DNA of 64,000 bases from Streptomyces sp. B1I3 (GTDB lineage: Bacteria > Actinomycetota > Actinomycetes > Streptomycetales > Streptomycetaceae), in NCBI RefSeq assembly GCF_030816615.1, contig NZ_JAUSYD010000001.1, positions 3,100,001 to 3,164,000 of the forward strand, given 5' to 3'. Within the stretch, counting starts at the first letter, position 1. The number at the start of each line of letters is the position of its first letter. The notes under the pieces were generated by a model. That model saw only the letters and a list, made by a program, of their open reading frames with translations. It was not told the DNA's origin and searched no databases. The translations under genes and the position numbers were made by a program. This document shows, piece after piece, positions 10,196 through 18,819 of the stretch.

Positions 10196-11464
10196 TCAGG
10201 CCTCGGAGCCCGCCGTCCACTCCGACCAGCTCATGTTCCAGCCGTTGAGACCGTTGTCGGGGGCGATGGTCTTGTCCGGGGAGTTCTTGACGATGACCAC
10301 GTCGCCGACCAAGGAGTTGTTGTAGAACCACGCGGCGGGCGTGTTGGGGTCGTCCGCGCCCTTGGTGTCGGACAGGCCGACGCATCCGTGGCTGGTGTTG
10401 GCGCTGCCGAAGATGGACTTGGCGCCCCAGTAGTTGCCGTGGATGAAGGTGCCCGAGGTGGACAGCCGCATGGCGTGCGGCACGTCCTTGATGTCGTACT
10501 CGCCCTTGCCGTCGTCGTCCGTGAAACCGACCGTCGAACCGTCCATGCGGGTCTCCTTGAACTTCTCGGAGATCACCATCTGGCCGTTGTACGTCGGGTT
10601 GTCGGAGGAACCGGAGGAGATCGGGATCGTCTTGATCGTCTTGCCGTCCTGGGTGACGGTCATGGTGTGCGCCTGGGCGTCGACGGTCGAGACCTGGTTT
10701 CGGCCGACCTTGAAGGTGACCGTCTTCTGCTGCACACCCACGACGCCGTCGGCGCCCTCGACGCCGTCCAGCGCCAGCTTCAGCGTGACGGTGGAGCCGC
10801 CCTGCCAGTAGTCCTCGGGGCGCAGGTCCAGGCGCTGGTTGTTGAACCAGTGGCCGACGACTTCCTGGCCACTGCTCGACGTCACCTTGATGCCGTCCTG
10901 GACGGCCTTCTTGTTGGTGATCGCCTTGTTGAAGTTGATCGAGACGGGCATGCCCACACCGACCGTGGAGCCGTCCTCGGGGGTGAAGTTCCCGATGAAG
11001 CTGTTCTCCGGGGAGACGGTGGTGAAGGAGCTGTTGCCGTGTGCCTCGCGGCCCTTGGAGTCGGCCGCCGTCGCGCTGATCTTGTACGTGGTCGAGCGCT
11101 CGAGCTGGCCCTTCGGCTTCCAGCTGGAGCCGTCGGCCGCGAGGGTGCCCTCCACGGCGTCGCCGGACGCCGTGGTCATCGTGACCTCGGTCAGCTTGCC
11201 CTTGGCGACGGTCACCACGGCCGCGTTGTTGATGCTCGCGTTGGTGGCACCGTTCTTCGGCGCGATCGTTATCTGCGCCTCGGAGGCGTCCTTTGCCGCC
11301 GCCTCGTCCACCTGCGCCTGCGACGTCTTGGAGCTGTCGGCGCTCGCGCCCGTGCCACCGCCGTCGTCGCTGCAGGCCGAAAGCACCAGCACGCCGCCGA
11401 GCAGTGCGGACGCGGCCATCAGGCCCCTGCGCCGCTTGCTGACCGTCATCACACGCTTCTCCAT
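10196..11464 (-). CDS. L,D-transpeptidase lipoprotein (YkuD) with Ig-like domains
   Basis: Cell-wall 3-3 crosslinking enzyme, 422 residues. The signal peptide ends in the lipobox VLSAC (lipid on Cys about 31). Two Big5/Ig-like segments follow (about 60-250, for example NGATNASINNAAVVTV), then the YkuD catalytic domain with HGNYWG and the Cys motif SHGCVGLSD. The architecture matches mycobacterial LdtMt2-type enzymes. ATG 11464 and ATG 11449 (with GGAGAAG 6 bases upstream) are both possible starts. It is monocistronic, with a terminator at 10122-10167. The 178-bp upstream gap should hold its promoter. Confidence 0.93.
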   Translation of the reverse strand: MEKRVMTVSKRRRGLMAASALLGGVLVLSACSDDGGGTGASADSSKTSQAQVDEAAAKDASEAQITIAPKNGATNASINNAAVVTVAKGKLTEVTMTTASGDAVEGTLAADGSSWKPKGQLERSTTYKISATAADSKGREAHGNSSFTTVSPENSFIGNFTPEDGSTVGVGMPVSINFNKAITNKKAVQDGIKVTSSSGQEVVGHWFNNQRLDLRPEDYWQGGSTVTLKLALDGVEGADGVVGVQQKTVTFKVGRNQVSTVDAQAHTMTVTQDGKTIKTIPISSGSSDNPTYNGQMVISEKFKETRMDGSTVGFTDDDGKGEYDIKDVPHAMRLSTSGTFIHGNYWGAKSIFGSANTSHGCVGLSDTKGADDPNTPAAWFYNNSLVGDVVIVKNSPDKTIAPDNGLNGWNMSWSEWTAGSEA

Positions 11465-11642
11465 CGTTGCCGATCCCCAAAAAATCCCCGGACGAGACGC
11501 CTGACGGCGCTCCCGTCAATGTTCCAAGAACACCCGGAACTGGTCTTCCGTTCCACATCTGCCGCAGATGTGGGGAACACCACTCATCGACGCGCCCGTG
11601 ACGTCGGTGGTTCCCGCACCCCCGGAGACGTACCCGGGGACG

Positions 11643-12050
11643 TCAGCGTTCCGCATTCCCGCCGTCTTCTTCGCCGTCCGTCGCATTCTCCTCGACTTCG
11701 TAGTAGATCCCGTCCTCGTCCTCGTCCTCGCCCGCCGCCCAGTCCTCGGAGTCGGGGTCGTAGTCGATCGTCTCGCTGCTCCACGACGCCTGGGCGAGCT
11801 GCACCCCGGGCACCTGGCCGATCAGGTCGAACGGGTCGATGAGCGAGGCGAGGGCCTCCGCTCCGTCTTCCCTGACCGTCTCCTCGGCATGCGTGCGTTC
11901 CTCGGCGGACTCGTCGGCGGACGCTCCCGAGGCGGTGAAGTCGGCGGCGATGCTTTCCAGCGCGGTGCCGGTCAGGGCGGCGGGGTCGGTGATCTCCAGC
12001 ACCATCTCCACGCGAAGCCGAACAAATGCGGGTGTCTCTGCAGTGGTCAT
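11643..12050 (-). CDS. Acidic conserved hypothetical protein
   Basis: 135 residues from ATG 12050, with no signal peptide and no membrane segment. The N-terminal half reads like a small alpha/beta domain (VRLRVEMVLEITDPAALTG). The C-terminal third is very acidic (DWAAGEDEDEDGIYYEVE). There is no clear Shine-Dalgarno sequence before ATG 12050, so either leaderless translation or an upstream start at 12113 is possible. It is divergent from the LAXTG gene. I do not recognise the family. Confidence 0.65.
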   Translation of the reverse strand: MTTAETPAFVRLRVEMVLEITDPAALTGTALESIAADFTASGASADESAEERTHAEETVREDGAEALASLIDPFDLIGQVPGVQLAQASWSSETIDYDPDSEDWAAGEDEDEDGIYYEVEENATDGEEDGGNAER

Positions 12051-12158
12051 ATGCCGGAGCGTAAGGCTCGTGGGACCTGCGACTTTCCACCGACCCGCTG
12101 GTTTGCTTAGCATCGGCCCACGGGGCTAACTGATGGTTGTCGCAAGGGGATCGATTCT

Positions 12159-12473
12159 GTGTCCGTCGCTCGTCGCACGCTGCTGACCACCACGGCGGCA
12201 GGCACCCTGCTCTGTGCCCTCTGGTTCGTCCCCTCCGCCAACGCCACCGGCGGGACGGCACCGCACAACGCTTCCACCGCCTCGGACCCCGGGTCCCAGG
12301 AGGCGCCGGGCTCCGTCACGGCGGAGCCCCTCCCGCAGGACAGGCTCGCCGACACCGGGGCCGGGATCGACACCACCCCGTACGTCATCGGCGGCACCGT
12401 CTCCCTGGCCGTCGGCGCGGGCTTCGTCGCCTACTCCGCACGCCGGGCCGGCACGGTGCGCACCGGTTTCTGA
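12159..12473 (+). CDS. Small LAXTG-type sortase-anchored surface protein
   Basis: 104 residues from GTG 12159 (GGGGATCG upstream). It has a signal peptide to about residue 29 (ending SANA), then a short polar stretch of about 35 residues. The sorting signal follows: LADTG (about 67-71), a hydrophobic helix (YVIGGTVSLAVGAGFVAY) and a tail with two arginines. LAXTG is the motif used by class E sortases in Streptomyces (chaplins use it). The mature exposed part is tiny and lacks a chaplin domain, so its role is unknown. Confidence 0.75.
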   Translation: MSVARRTLLTTTAAGTLLCALWFVPSANATGGTAPHNASTASDPGSQEAPGSVTAEPLPQDRLADTGAGIDTTPYVIGGTVSLAVGAGFVAYSARRAGTVRTGF

Positions 12474-12488
12474 GCCTCTTCCCGGCCC

Positions 12489-12519
12489 GGCCGCGAGGGG
12501 CTGGCGGCCCCCCGCGGCC
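12489..12519. terminator. Bidirectional terminator between LAXTG gene and hutH
   Basis: GGCCGCG-A-GGGG pairs with CCCC-C-CGCGGCC around a 7-nt loop, with one mismatch. It lies between two convergent stops (12473 and 12527). Confidence 0.6.
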
Positions 12520-12526
12520 CGTACGG

Positions 12527-14086
12527 TCAGGCCAGGGGCCCGGTCACCGCCTCCACGGCCGCGACCAGCTTCCCCTCACGCACGAAGGCGTCGGCGGCGG
12601 CCAGGTCGGGGGCGAGGAAGCGGTCGGGGCCCGGGCCCTGGACACCGGCGGCCCGCAGCGCGTCGATGGCGGCCCGCGACGCGGGGGCCGGAGCGAGGCC
12701 CCGGTCGGCGCGCAGTTCGACGGCGCGCGTGGCCGCGTACAGCTCGACGGCCACGATGCGTGCGAGGCCGGTGACAGCCGTACGGAGCTTGCGCGCGGCC
12801 GACCAGCCCATGGAGACGTGGTCCTCCTGCATCGCGGAGGACGGGATCGAGTCCACGGACGCGGGGACGGCGAGCCGCTTCAGCTCGCTGACCAGTGCCG
12901 CCTGCGTGTACTGGGCGATCATCAGCCCCGAGTCGACCCCGGCGTCACCGGCGAGGAACGGCGGCAGCCCGTGCGAACGGTTCTTGTCCAGCAGCCGGTC
13001 CGTGCGCCGCTCGGTGATCGACCCGAGGTCGGCGGCGACGATCGCCAGGAAGTCGAGGACGTACGCGACGGGAGCGCCGTGGAAGTTGCCGTTGGACTCC
13101 ACGCGGCCGTCCGGCAGCACGACGGGGTTGTCGACGGCGGAGGCCAGTTCGCGGTCCGCGACGAGCCGGCCGTGCGCGAGGGTGTCACGCCCGGCCCCGT
13201 TGACCTGGGGGGCGCAGCGTACGGAGTAGGCGTCCTGGACCCGGGGGGCGTCGCCCGTGACCTCGGAGTGGCGTCCGGTGAGGCCGGAGCCGGCGAGCAC
13301 CCGCAGCATGTTGTCGGCGGAGATTCCCTGGCCCGGGTGCGGGCGGATGGCGTGGAGCTCCGGGGCGAGGACCTTGTCCGTGCCGAGGAGGGCTTCGAGG
13401 GAGAGGGCGGCGGTGATGTCGGCCGAGGTGTACAGGTTCTCGAGGTCGGCCAGGGCCATCACCAGCATGCCGAGCATGCCGTCGGTGCCGTTGAGGAGGG
13501 CGAGCCCCTCCTTCTCGCGCAACTCGACGGGCGTGATGCCGTGGGCGGCGAGGAGCTCACCGGCGGGGCGTACGGTGCCGTCGGGGCCCTCCGCGTCGCC
13601 CTCGCCCATCAGGGTCAGGGCGCAGTGCGAGAGCGGGGCCAGGTCGCCGGAGCAGCCGAGCGAGCCGTATTCGTGCACGACGGGGGTGATGCCCGCGTTG
13701 AGCACGTCGGCCATGGTCTGCGCGACCTCGGGGCGTACGCCGGTGTGGCCGGAGGCCAGGGTCTTCAGCCGCAGGAACATCAGCGCCCTGACGACCTCGC
13801 GCTCGACGTGGGGGCCCATGCCCGCCGCGTGCGAGCGGACGATGTTGCGCTGCAGCTGCGCGCGCAGCTCCGGGCCGATGTGCCGGCTGGCGAGGGCGCC
13901 GAAGCCGGTGGAGACGCCGTAGACCGGCTCGGGCTTGGCGGCGAGCGCGTCGACGATCTCGCGGGCGGCGGCCAGGGCCTCGACGGCGGCTGCGGAGAGT
14001 TCGACCCGGGCGCCCTGGCGGGCCACGGCGATGACGTCCTGGGCGGTGGTGCCGGACGTCCCCACCACGACTGTATGCATATCCAT
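12527..14086 (-). CDS. hutH: Histidine ammonia-lyase
   Basis: First step of histidine degradation: L-histidine to trans-urocanate plus ammonia. The enzyme uses a self-formed MIO electrophile. The MIO tripeptide is Cys-Ser-Gly in GSLGCSGDLAPLSH rather than the commoner Ala-Ser-Gly; the same CSG occurs in S. griseus HutH as I recall it. Length is 519 residues from ATG 14086 (MDMHTVVVG), and ATG 14080 is an alternative. No Shine-Dalgarno is visible, and the less GC-rich ATATTCAG... region upstream suggests the promoter is close. No other hut genes adjoin, which is usual in this genus. Confidence 0.95.
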   Translation of the reverse strand: MDMHTVVVGTSGTTAQDVIAVARQGARVELSAAAVEALAAAREIVDALAAKPEPVYGVSTGFGALASRHIGPELRAQLQRNIVRSHAAGMGPHVEREVVRALMFLRLKTLASGHTGVRPEVAQTMADVLNAGITPVVHEYGSLGCSGDLAPLSHCALTLMGEGDAEGPDGTVRPAGELLAAHGITPVELREKEGLALLNGTDGMLGMLVMALADLENLYTSADITAALSLEALLGTDKVLAPELHAIRPHPGQGISADNMLRVLAGSGLTGRHSEVTGDAPRVQDAYSVRCAPQVNGAGRDTLAHGRLVADRELASAVDNPVVLPDGRVESNGNFHGAPVAYVLDFLAIVAADLGSITERRTDRLLDKNRSHGLPPFLAGDAGVDSGLMIAQYTQAALVSELKRLAVPASVDSIPSSAMQEDHVSMGWSAARKLRTAVTGLARIVAVELYAATRAVELRADRGLAPAPASRAAIDALRAAGVQGPGPDRFLAPDLAAADAFVREGKLVAAVEAVTGPLA

Positions 14087-14193
14087 ATTCAGAAGCGTAC
14101 GGACTGAATCGCCACATGTCACCAGTGGTCGTGCGGTTGACCCCTTACGACAGGTGCACGGCGGAGAACGGACCAGGTCGTCACCGCCCCGCC

Positions 14194-15360
14194 CTACCGC
14201 TCACCCCCGGGCGGGCTCCCCCGCAGCCTGCGGCGGTCGTGCGGGGATCTGGGCGGGGAATCGGCGAGCCGGATGACCTCGCCGTCCCGCCCCGCCACGA
14301 CGGGCTTGCGGGAGTGCGCCGCCTTCGCCTGGTACTGGGCCGCGTCGGCCAGCCGGAAGAGCCGCCGCGCGGAGCGGACGGGACCGATGTCGTCTCCGGT
14401 CGACGCGACGCCGCAGGCGACCCCGTCGCCGAGCTCCAGGCCGACGGCCCGCGCGCAGAGCTCCTCGGACACCCGGACCACCTCGTCCGCGGCGGGCCCC
14501 ACCGTCAGCAGACAGAACTCGTCCCCGCCCAGCCGGGCCGCCAGCGCCCCGGGGAGCATCGCCCCGCAGAGGGAGAGCACGGAGCCGAATCGTTCCAGCA
14601 GACGGTCGCCGACGGCGTGGCCGTGTGTGTCGTTGACCGACTTGAGGCCGTTCAGGTCGCAGACGACCAGGCTGACCACCGCGCCCTCGAGGCGGTGCCG
14701 CTCCACCGCCTCGTCGAGCCGGATGTCGACCGCGCGGCGGTTGGCCAGCCCGGTCAGGGGGTCGGTGAAGGCCAGCTTGCGGACCTCCTCCAGGCGCTCG
14801 GTCTGGGCGATGCCCGCCGCGGCGACGGCCGCCAGCACGGTCGCGAAGTCCGCGTCCTCCCGGTCGAACACGGGCACCCCCGCCGGACGCGCCACATAGA
14901 GCTCACCCCAGGCCCGGCCGCGCAGCACGATCGGCGCCACGACGCAGCAGCCCCGCCCGCGCCGCCGCAGGGCCGCCACCCTCTGGTGGCAGTACGGGCG
15001 GGCCCCCCGGGTGGGGGCGCCGGCGGCTCGGCGGCCGTCTGCGGTCTCCACCCAGGCGTCCGGCTCACCGCCACCGGCCCACCGCTCGTGCAGGAACTCG
15101 GTGATCTCCGGGAACTGGTGCACGGGGTAGGTCTCCTCGTCGGGGAACTCCTCCTCCCCCCGCGCCCGCTCCCCCACGTTCACCAGCACCCTGAGCCTGC
15201 CCCGGTCGCGTTCCCAGAAGGAGAGCGCGGCGAAGCTGCCGCCCAGCGCCTCGCACGCGCCGAGCGCCGCCGCCCGCCAGGAATCCTGCGGGGTGCAGGC
15301 CGCCGCCATCGTCTGCGCCAGCGCAACAACGGCACGCAGCCGCACCTCATCACCGCCCAT
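14194..15360 (-). CDS. cdgE: GAF-GGDEF diguanylate cyclase (CdgE-like)
   Basis: 388 residues: an N-terminal GAF-like sensor domain (about 5-185) followed by a GGDEF domain (about 195-350) with the intact active-site loop ARLGGDEFCLL and substrate motif DLNGLKSVNDTHGH. The inhibitory I-site RxxD expected just before the loop is absent (LPGA instead), so product inhibition at that site is not expected. There are no TM helices, so the protein is cytosolic. Cyclic di-GMP holds Streptomyces in vegetative growth through BldD. The name rests on recalled position next to hutH. It is divergent from nothing, and the enoyl-CoA hydratase stop is 9 bases upstream. Confidence 0.8.
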   Translation of the reverse strand: MGGDEVRLRAVVALAQTMAAACTPQDSWRAAALGACEALGGSFAALSFWERDRGRLRVLVNVGERARGEEEFPDEETYPVHQFPEITEFLHERWAGGGEPDAWVETADGRRAAGAPTRGARPYCHQRVAALRRRGRGCCVVAPIVLRGRAWGELYVARPAGVPVFDREDADFATVLAAVAAAGIAQTERLEEVRKLAFTDPLTGLANRRAVDIRLDEAVERHRLEGAVVSLVVCDLNGLKSVNDTHGHAVGDRLLERFGSVLSLCGAMLPGALAARLGGDEFCLLTVGPAADEVVRVSEELCARAVGLELGDGVACGVASTGDDIGPVRSARRLFRLADAAQYQAKAAHSRKPVVAGRDGEVIRLADSPPRSPHDRRRLRGSPPGGER

Positions 15361-15369
15361 CGCTACAGC

Positions 15370-16248
15370 TTAGGTAGGTTTGCGATGATTTGATCCGTTC
15401 GCAGCGCTGATGATCTTCGGAGCGGACGGCGCGCTCACTCCCCGGGCCAGGCGGGCTTCCGCTTCTCGTTGAACGCGGCCACGCCCTCGGCCCGGTCGCC
15501 GGAGAAAGGCCACCGACCGCCAGGCCGCGTCCTCCACCTCCAGGCCCGCCCGCAGGTCGAGTCCCTGCCCGAGCCGCAGCGCCCGCTTGGCGGCGCGCAG
15601 CCCCACCGGGGAGTTGGCGGCGATGCGGCCGCCCAGCGCCAGCGCCGCCTCCCGGTCCCGGCCCGCGTCGACCAGCTCGTCCACCAGCCCCAGCTCGCGC
15701 GCCTCGGCCGCCTCCACGCGCCGCGCGGTGAACACCAGCTCGGCGGCGCGCGCCGCGCCCACCCTCCGGGGCAGCAACTGCGTGCCCCCTCCGCCCGGGA
15801 TGACTCCGACGGACACCTCGGGCAGCCCGACCACGGCCGTGCGGTCGGCCACGATCACGTCGCAGGCCAGCGCCAGCTCGAAGCCGCCGCCGAGGGCGAA
15901 GCCGTGCACGGCGGCGACGACCGGCATCGGCAGTTCGAGCACACCGGTGTACGCGGCCCGGGCGGTGGGCCGCTGCCGCACCAGCTCGGCGTCCGTGAAG
16001 GAGTTCCGCTCCTTGAGATCCGCGCCCACGCAGAAGGCCCGGTCATGGCTGGAGGTGAGGACGGTGGCCCGCACCCCCTGGTCGGCGCCGAGCGCGGCGC
16101 AGGCCTCGCCGATCGCCCGGGCCATGGCCGTGGACACGGCGTTCATGGCCTTGGGCCGGTCGAGGACCAGCTCGGCAACGTGATCCTGGCCCTCGTGCCG
16201 CCGTACGACGACGAATTCCCCGAACCTCTGCTCGGACGTGACGGTCAT
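15370..16248 (-). CDS. Enoyl-CoA hydratase/isomerase family protein with C-terminal frameshift
   Basis: Crotonase-fold enzyme. The CoA/oxyanion motif is AVHGFALGGGFELALACD, and the catalytic-Glu region is GLPEVSVGVIPGGGGTQLLPR (first glutamate position PE). Through residue 247 the protein is normal. At the run AAA (15505-15507, plus strand) one extra base shifts the frame, replacing the usual tail with an Arg-rich one that ends at 15370. Removing one A restores a typical ending, AAFNEKRKPAWPGE, with a stop at 15435-15437. The cause could be a sequencing error or a real mutation. The catalytic core is intact, so I keep it as a CDS. Confidence 0.85.
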   Translation of the reverse strand: MTVTSEQRFGEFVVVRRHEGQDHVAELVLDRPKAMNAVSTAMARAIGEACAALGADQGVRATVLTSSHDRAFCVGADLKERNSFTDAELVRQRPTARAAYTGVLELPMPVVAAVHGFALGGGFELALACDVIVADRTAVVGLPEVSVGVIPGGGGTQLLPRRVGAARAAELVFTARRVEAAEARELGLVDELVDAGRDREAALALGGRIAANSPVGLRAAKRALRLGQGLDLRAGLEVEDAAWRSVAFLRRPGRGRGRVQREAEARLARGVSAPSAPKIISAANGSNHRKPT

Positions 16249-16398
16249 GGCGCACCCCTCCGGTTAACGAGCGTTACCGGGATCCTAGGACGCCCCCCTC
16301 CCCTGATGACCAGGGCCCGGGGGCGGAGCCCACGGTTGCGCGAAGGTGCGGTCAGGGAAACAGGCCGGGCGCAGGCGCGCGCCCCGCACACCACGCGG

Positions 16399-17595
16399 TC
16401 AGGACGACGGCTTGCCGCGCCGCGCCAGCAGCCACGGCTCGACCACGCCGAGGCCTCGCACCGGCCGCTGCCACATCGGCTGCAGTCCGAAGCGGTACGT
16501 CGGCAGGGGCGGCTCCTCGTCCTGCCGGCCCTCCTTCTCGGCCAGCCGGGCGCGCTCGGCCGCCGCCGCGGCCTCCTCGGCCGCCTGCGCCTCGGAGACG
16601 GGGGCGTCCCCCGTCCGCGTCAGTTCCTGGGCGAACGCCCCGTCGACCAGCACGGCGTCCTTCGGAGCTATCGACGTGAGCCTGCTCGCCAGGTTCACCG
16701 TCGTACCGAACACGTCGCCCATGCGCGTGGTCACCGTGCCGAACGCCATGCCGACCCGCAGCGCGGGCATCGTGGTGTCCTGGGCCATCACCTCGACCAG
16801 CCGGAGCGCTATCTCGCCCGCCGTGCCCGCGTCGTCCGCGGCGAAGAGGACCTCGTCGCCCAGCGTCTTGATGAGCCGCCCGCCGTGGGCGGCGACCAGG
16901 TCGGCGGCGGTCGTCTCGAAGGCCTCGACGAGCTCTCCGAGCTCCTCCTCCTCCAGCCTCCGGGTCAGCCGGGTGAAGCCGACCAGGTCCGCGAAGCCCA
17001 CCGCGAGCCGCCGGTCGACCATCTCCTCGTCGTCCGCGGCCTGCACGACCCGGCCCGTCGCAGCGGCGAGCTGGCGCCGCCAGACGTACACCAGGAACTC
17101 CTGCAGCTCGGGCAGGAGGAGCTCGACCAGCGGATAGGTGACCTCCGTGCGGGTCATGCCGGGCTCGGGGGGCTCGGTCAGCCCCTCCAGGAAGGAGTCG
17201 ATCTGCCACTCGGCGAGCCGGGCGGTGGTCTGTCCGGTCGACCGGGCCACCTGGATCGCCATCGGCTCGCTGAGCAGCCCGGCCTCCACCAGACCCGCCA
17301 GCCGGCGCAGCGCCAGTACGTCGGCCTCGGTGAGGGCCTTTGCCTGCCCGATGTCGGCGAAGCCCATGGCACGCCAGAACCGGGACGCCAGGTCCATGGA
17401 GACCCCGGCGGTCCTGGCCGCCTGGAACGGCGTGTACCGGCGGTCGGCTCCCAGGATCAGCTGTTCCAGCCGGATCGCGAGAGGATCGTCGGTCGGTTCG
17501 GCCGTGTGGTCGACCTCATGGTGCGGTGTGGGGTGGACCGAGGCCTCCGCCGGAGGGTCCGTGCCCTCGCCGGAACCCGTGTCGTCGACGGTCAC
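16399..17595 (-). CDS. cya: Class III adenylate cyclase
   Basis: 398 residues, soluble. The N-terminal half (about 35-180) is helical and contains a MerR/helical-type segment (RYTPFQAARTAGVSMDLASR). The C-terminal cyclase domain carries the two metal-binding aspartates in GFADLVGFTRL and TLGDEVLFAADD, and the VRVGMAFG-type strand (ALRVGMAFGTVTTRMGD). This matches the single cAMP-forming cyclase of Streptomyces, which is needed for germination. A charged coiled stretch (AAEEAAAAAERARLAEKEG) precedes the C-terminus. It is preceded on the same strand by birA, 164 bases away. Confidence 0.88.
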   Translation of the reverse strand: MTVDDTGSGEGTDPPAEASVHPTPHHEVDHTAEPTDDPLAIRLEQLILGADRRYTPFQAARTAGVSMDLASRFWRAMGFADIGQAKALTEADVLALRRLAGLVEAGLLSEPMAIQVARSTGQTTARLAEWQIDSFLEGLTEPPEPGMTRTEVTYPLVELLLPELQEFLVYVWRRQLAAATGRVVQAADDEEMVDRRLAVGFADLVGFTRLTRRLEEEELGELVEAFETTAADLVAAHGGRLIKTLGDEVLFAADDAGTAGEIALRLVEVMAQDTTMPALRVGMAFGTVTTRMGDVFGTTVNLASRLTSIAPKDAVLVDGAFAQELTRTGDAPVSEAQAAEEAAAAAERARLAEKEGRQDEEPPLPTYRFGLQPMWQRPVRGLGVVEPWLLARRGKPSS

Positions 17596-17759
17596 CGGCC
17601 GCCTCCTGCCCGTTCCGTACGCACTGCCCTGCCGATCTGTCGCTGGATCGCCTCAACGATACGGCAGGTGTGCCGTGGCTCACGTCCCCGGTTGCCCGGT
17701 CCGGGCGCCTCATGGACGACATCAGCCGTGGTGGCGGGCCGTCCGGGGCGTCCGCCGTG

Positions 17760-18629
17760 TCAGGTCAGCCCGCCCTCCGCGCCGCGCAGGTGGACGATGT
17801 CGCCCGCCGACACGGGCTCCTGCAGCCCGTCGTCGGTGGCCAGCACCAGCCGTCCGTCGCCGTCGATGGCGACGGCCTCGCCGACGAGCGTCCGGTCACC
17901 GGGGAGCTCGGCCCGCACCGTCCTGTCCAGCGTGGCGCAGCCCGCCGCGTACGCGGCCTGCAGCCCGCTTTCGGCGGCGTCGCCCTCCGCGTCGCGCCAC
18001 CGCCCGTACCACTGCTCCAGCGAGCGCAGGACGGCCCGCAGCAGCGTCTCCCGGTCGGTCGAGACAGCGCCGGCGAGCGCCAGCGACCCGGCGTGCGGGG
18101 TGGGCAGCTCGGCCGCGCGCAGCGAGACGTTGACGCCGAGGCCGATGACGACGCCGTCCCCGGCCCGCTCGGCGAGGATGCCGCCGGTCTTGCGTTCCGT
18201 GTCACCGATGGTCACCAGGAGGTCGTTGGGCCATTTCAGTGCCATGTCGACGCCCGCGGACTGCGCGAGCCCCGTGGCCGCGCTCACACCGGCCAGCAGG
18301 GGCAGCCACCCCCAGCGCTCGACGGGTACGCCGGAGGGCTCCAGGTAGACCGAGAGGAACAGGCCGGAGCGGGGCGGTGCCGACCAGCTCCGGTCCAGTC
18401 GCCCGCGGCCCGCGGTCTGCTCCTCCGCGACCAGCACCGCACCCTCGGCCAGTCCGGCGCCGGCGGCCCGTGCCGCGAGGTCGGAGTTGGTGGAGCCGGT
18501 CCTCTCGACGACGTCGAGCGAGCTCCACAGTCCGTCCGGCCGCACCAGGGCGCGCCGCAGCGCGGCGACGTTCAGGGGTGGCCTGTCGAGGTCCGACCAG
18601 CGGTTGTGGGCAGCGTCCGGAGGTGTCAT
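17760..18629 (-). CDS. birA: Biotin--[acetyl-CoA carboxylase] ligase
   Basis: Activates biotin to biotinyl-AMP and attaches it to the BCCP lysine, here probably that of AccA2 encoded 4 kb away. 289 residues. The biotin/ATP site reads [11 protein letters not shown] (the GRGRxxR loop), then LKWPNDLLV and KTGGILAE. There is no N-terminal DNA-binding domain, so it is a monofunctional ligase and not a BirA repressor. The start is ATG 18629. It is divergent from pccB across a 190-bp promoter region. Confidence 0.93.
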   Translation of the reverse strand: MTPPDAAHNRWSDLDRPPLNVAALRRALVRPDGLWSSLDVVERTGSTNSDLAARAAGAGLAEGAVLVAEEQTAGRGRLDRSWSAPPRSGLFLSVYLEPSGVPVERWGWLPLLAGVSAATGLAQSAGVDMALKWPNDLLVTIGDTERKTGGILAERAGDGVVIGLGVNVSLRAAELPTPHAGSLALAGAVSTDRETLLRAVLRSLEQWYGRWRDAEGDAAESGLQAAYAAGCATLDRTVRAELPGDRTLVGEAVAIDGDGRLVLATDDGLQEPVSAGDIVHLRGAEGGLT

Positions 18630-18669
18630 ACGCCCCACATTAGGTGTGGCCAACGACGCACTGCCGAAC

Positions 18670-18687
18670 CGTATCCGCGCCGATACG
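18670..18687. promoter_or_regulatory. Inverted repeat in the birA/pccB divergent promoter region
   Basis: CGTATC-N6-GATACG, centred 141 bases before pccB and 50 before birA. The size and symmetry suit a dimeric repressor. The nearby TetR-family gene at 24187-24780 is one candidate binder, as a TetR regulator next to accA2 is known to control acyl-CoA carboxylase genes in S. avermitilis (AccR, from memory). I see no second copy upstream of accA2. Confidence 0.35.
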
Positions 18688-18819
18688 CTACGGGTCAGTA
18701 GCAACACCGGCCGGCGAGCAGGTAGCCGTCGAGCCGTACGTGTCCGGCACCGCACCGGACACACCGGATGTTCCAGACGTACCAGCCGTCCCCGTGACCA
18801 GGCAGGGAGCCGCCACCCG

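Noticed and set aside
12137..14107. Long open frame (about 656 codons) on the plus strand opposite hutH
   Set aside because: It is antisense to a full, motif-complete histidine ammonia-lyase. Long antisense frames are expected from GC-biased third positions. The translation is Gly/Arg/Val-rich with no recognisable domain.
15469..18348. Open frame of about 959 codons on the plus strand
   Set aside because: It runs antisense across three real minus-strand genes (enoyl-CoA hydratase, cya, birA). Its composition is Arg/Gly/Pro-rich and no motif is seen.
17760..18629. BirA as a biotin-responsive repressor
   Set aside because: The protein begins directly with the ligase domain. No N-terminal helix-turn-helix is present.
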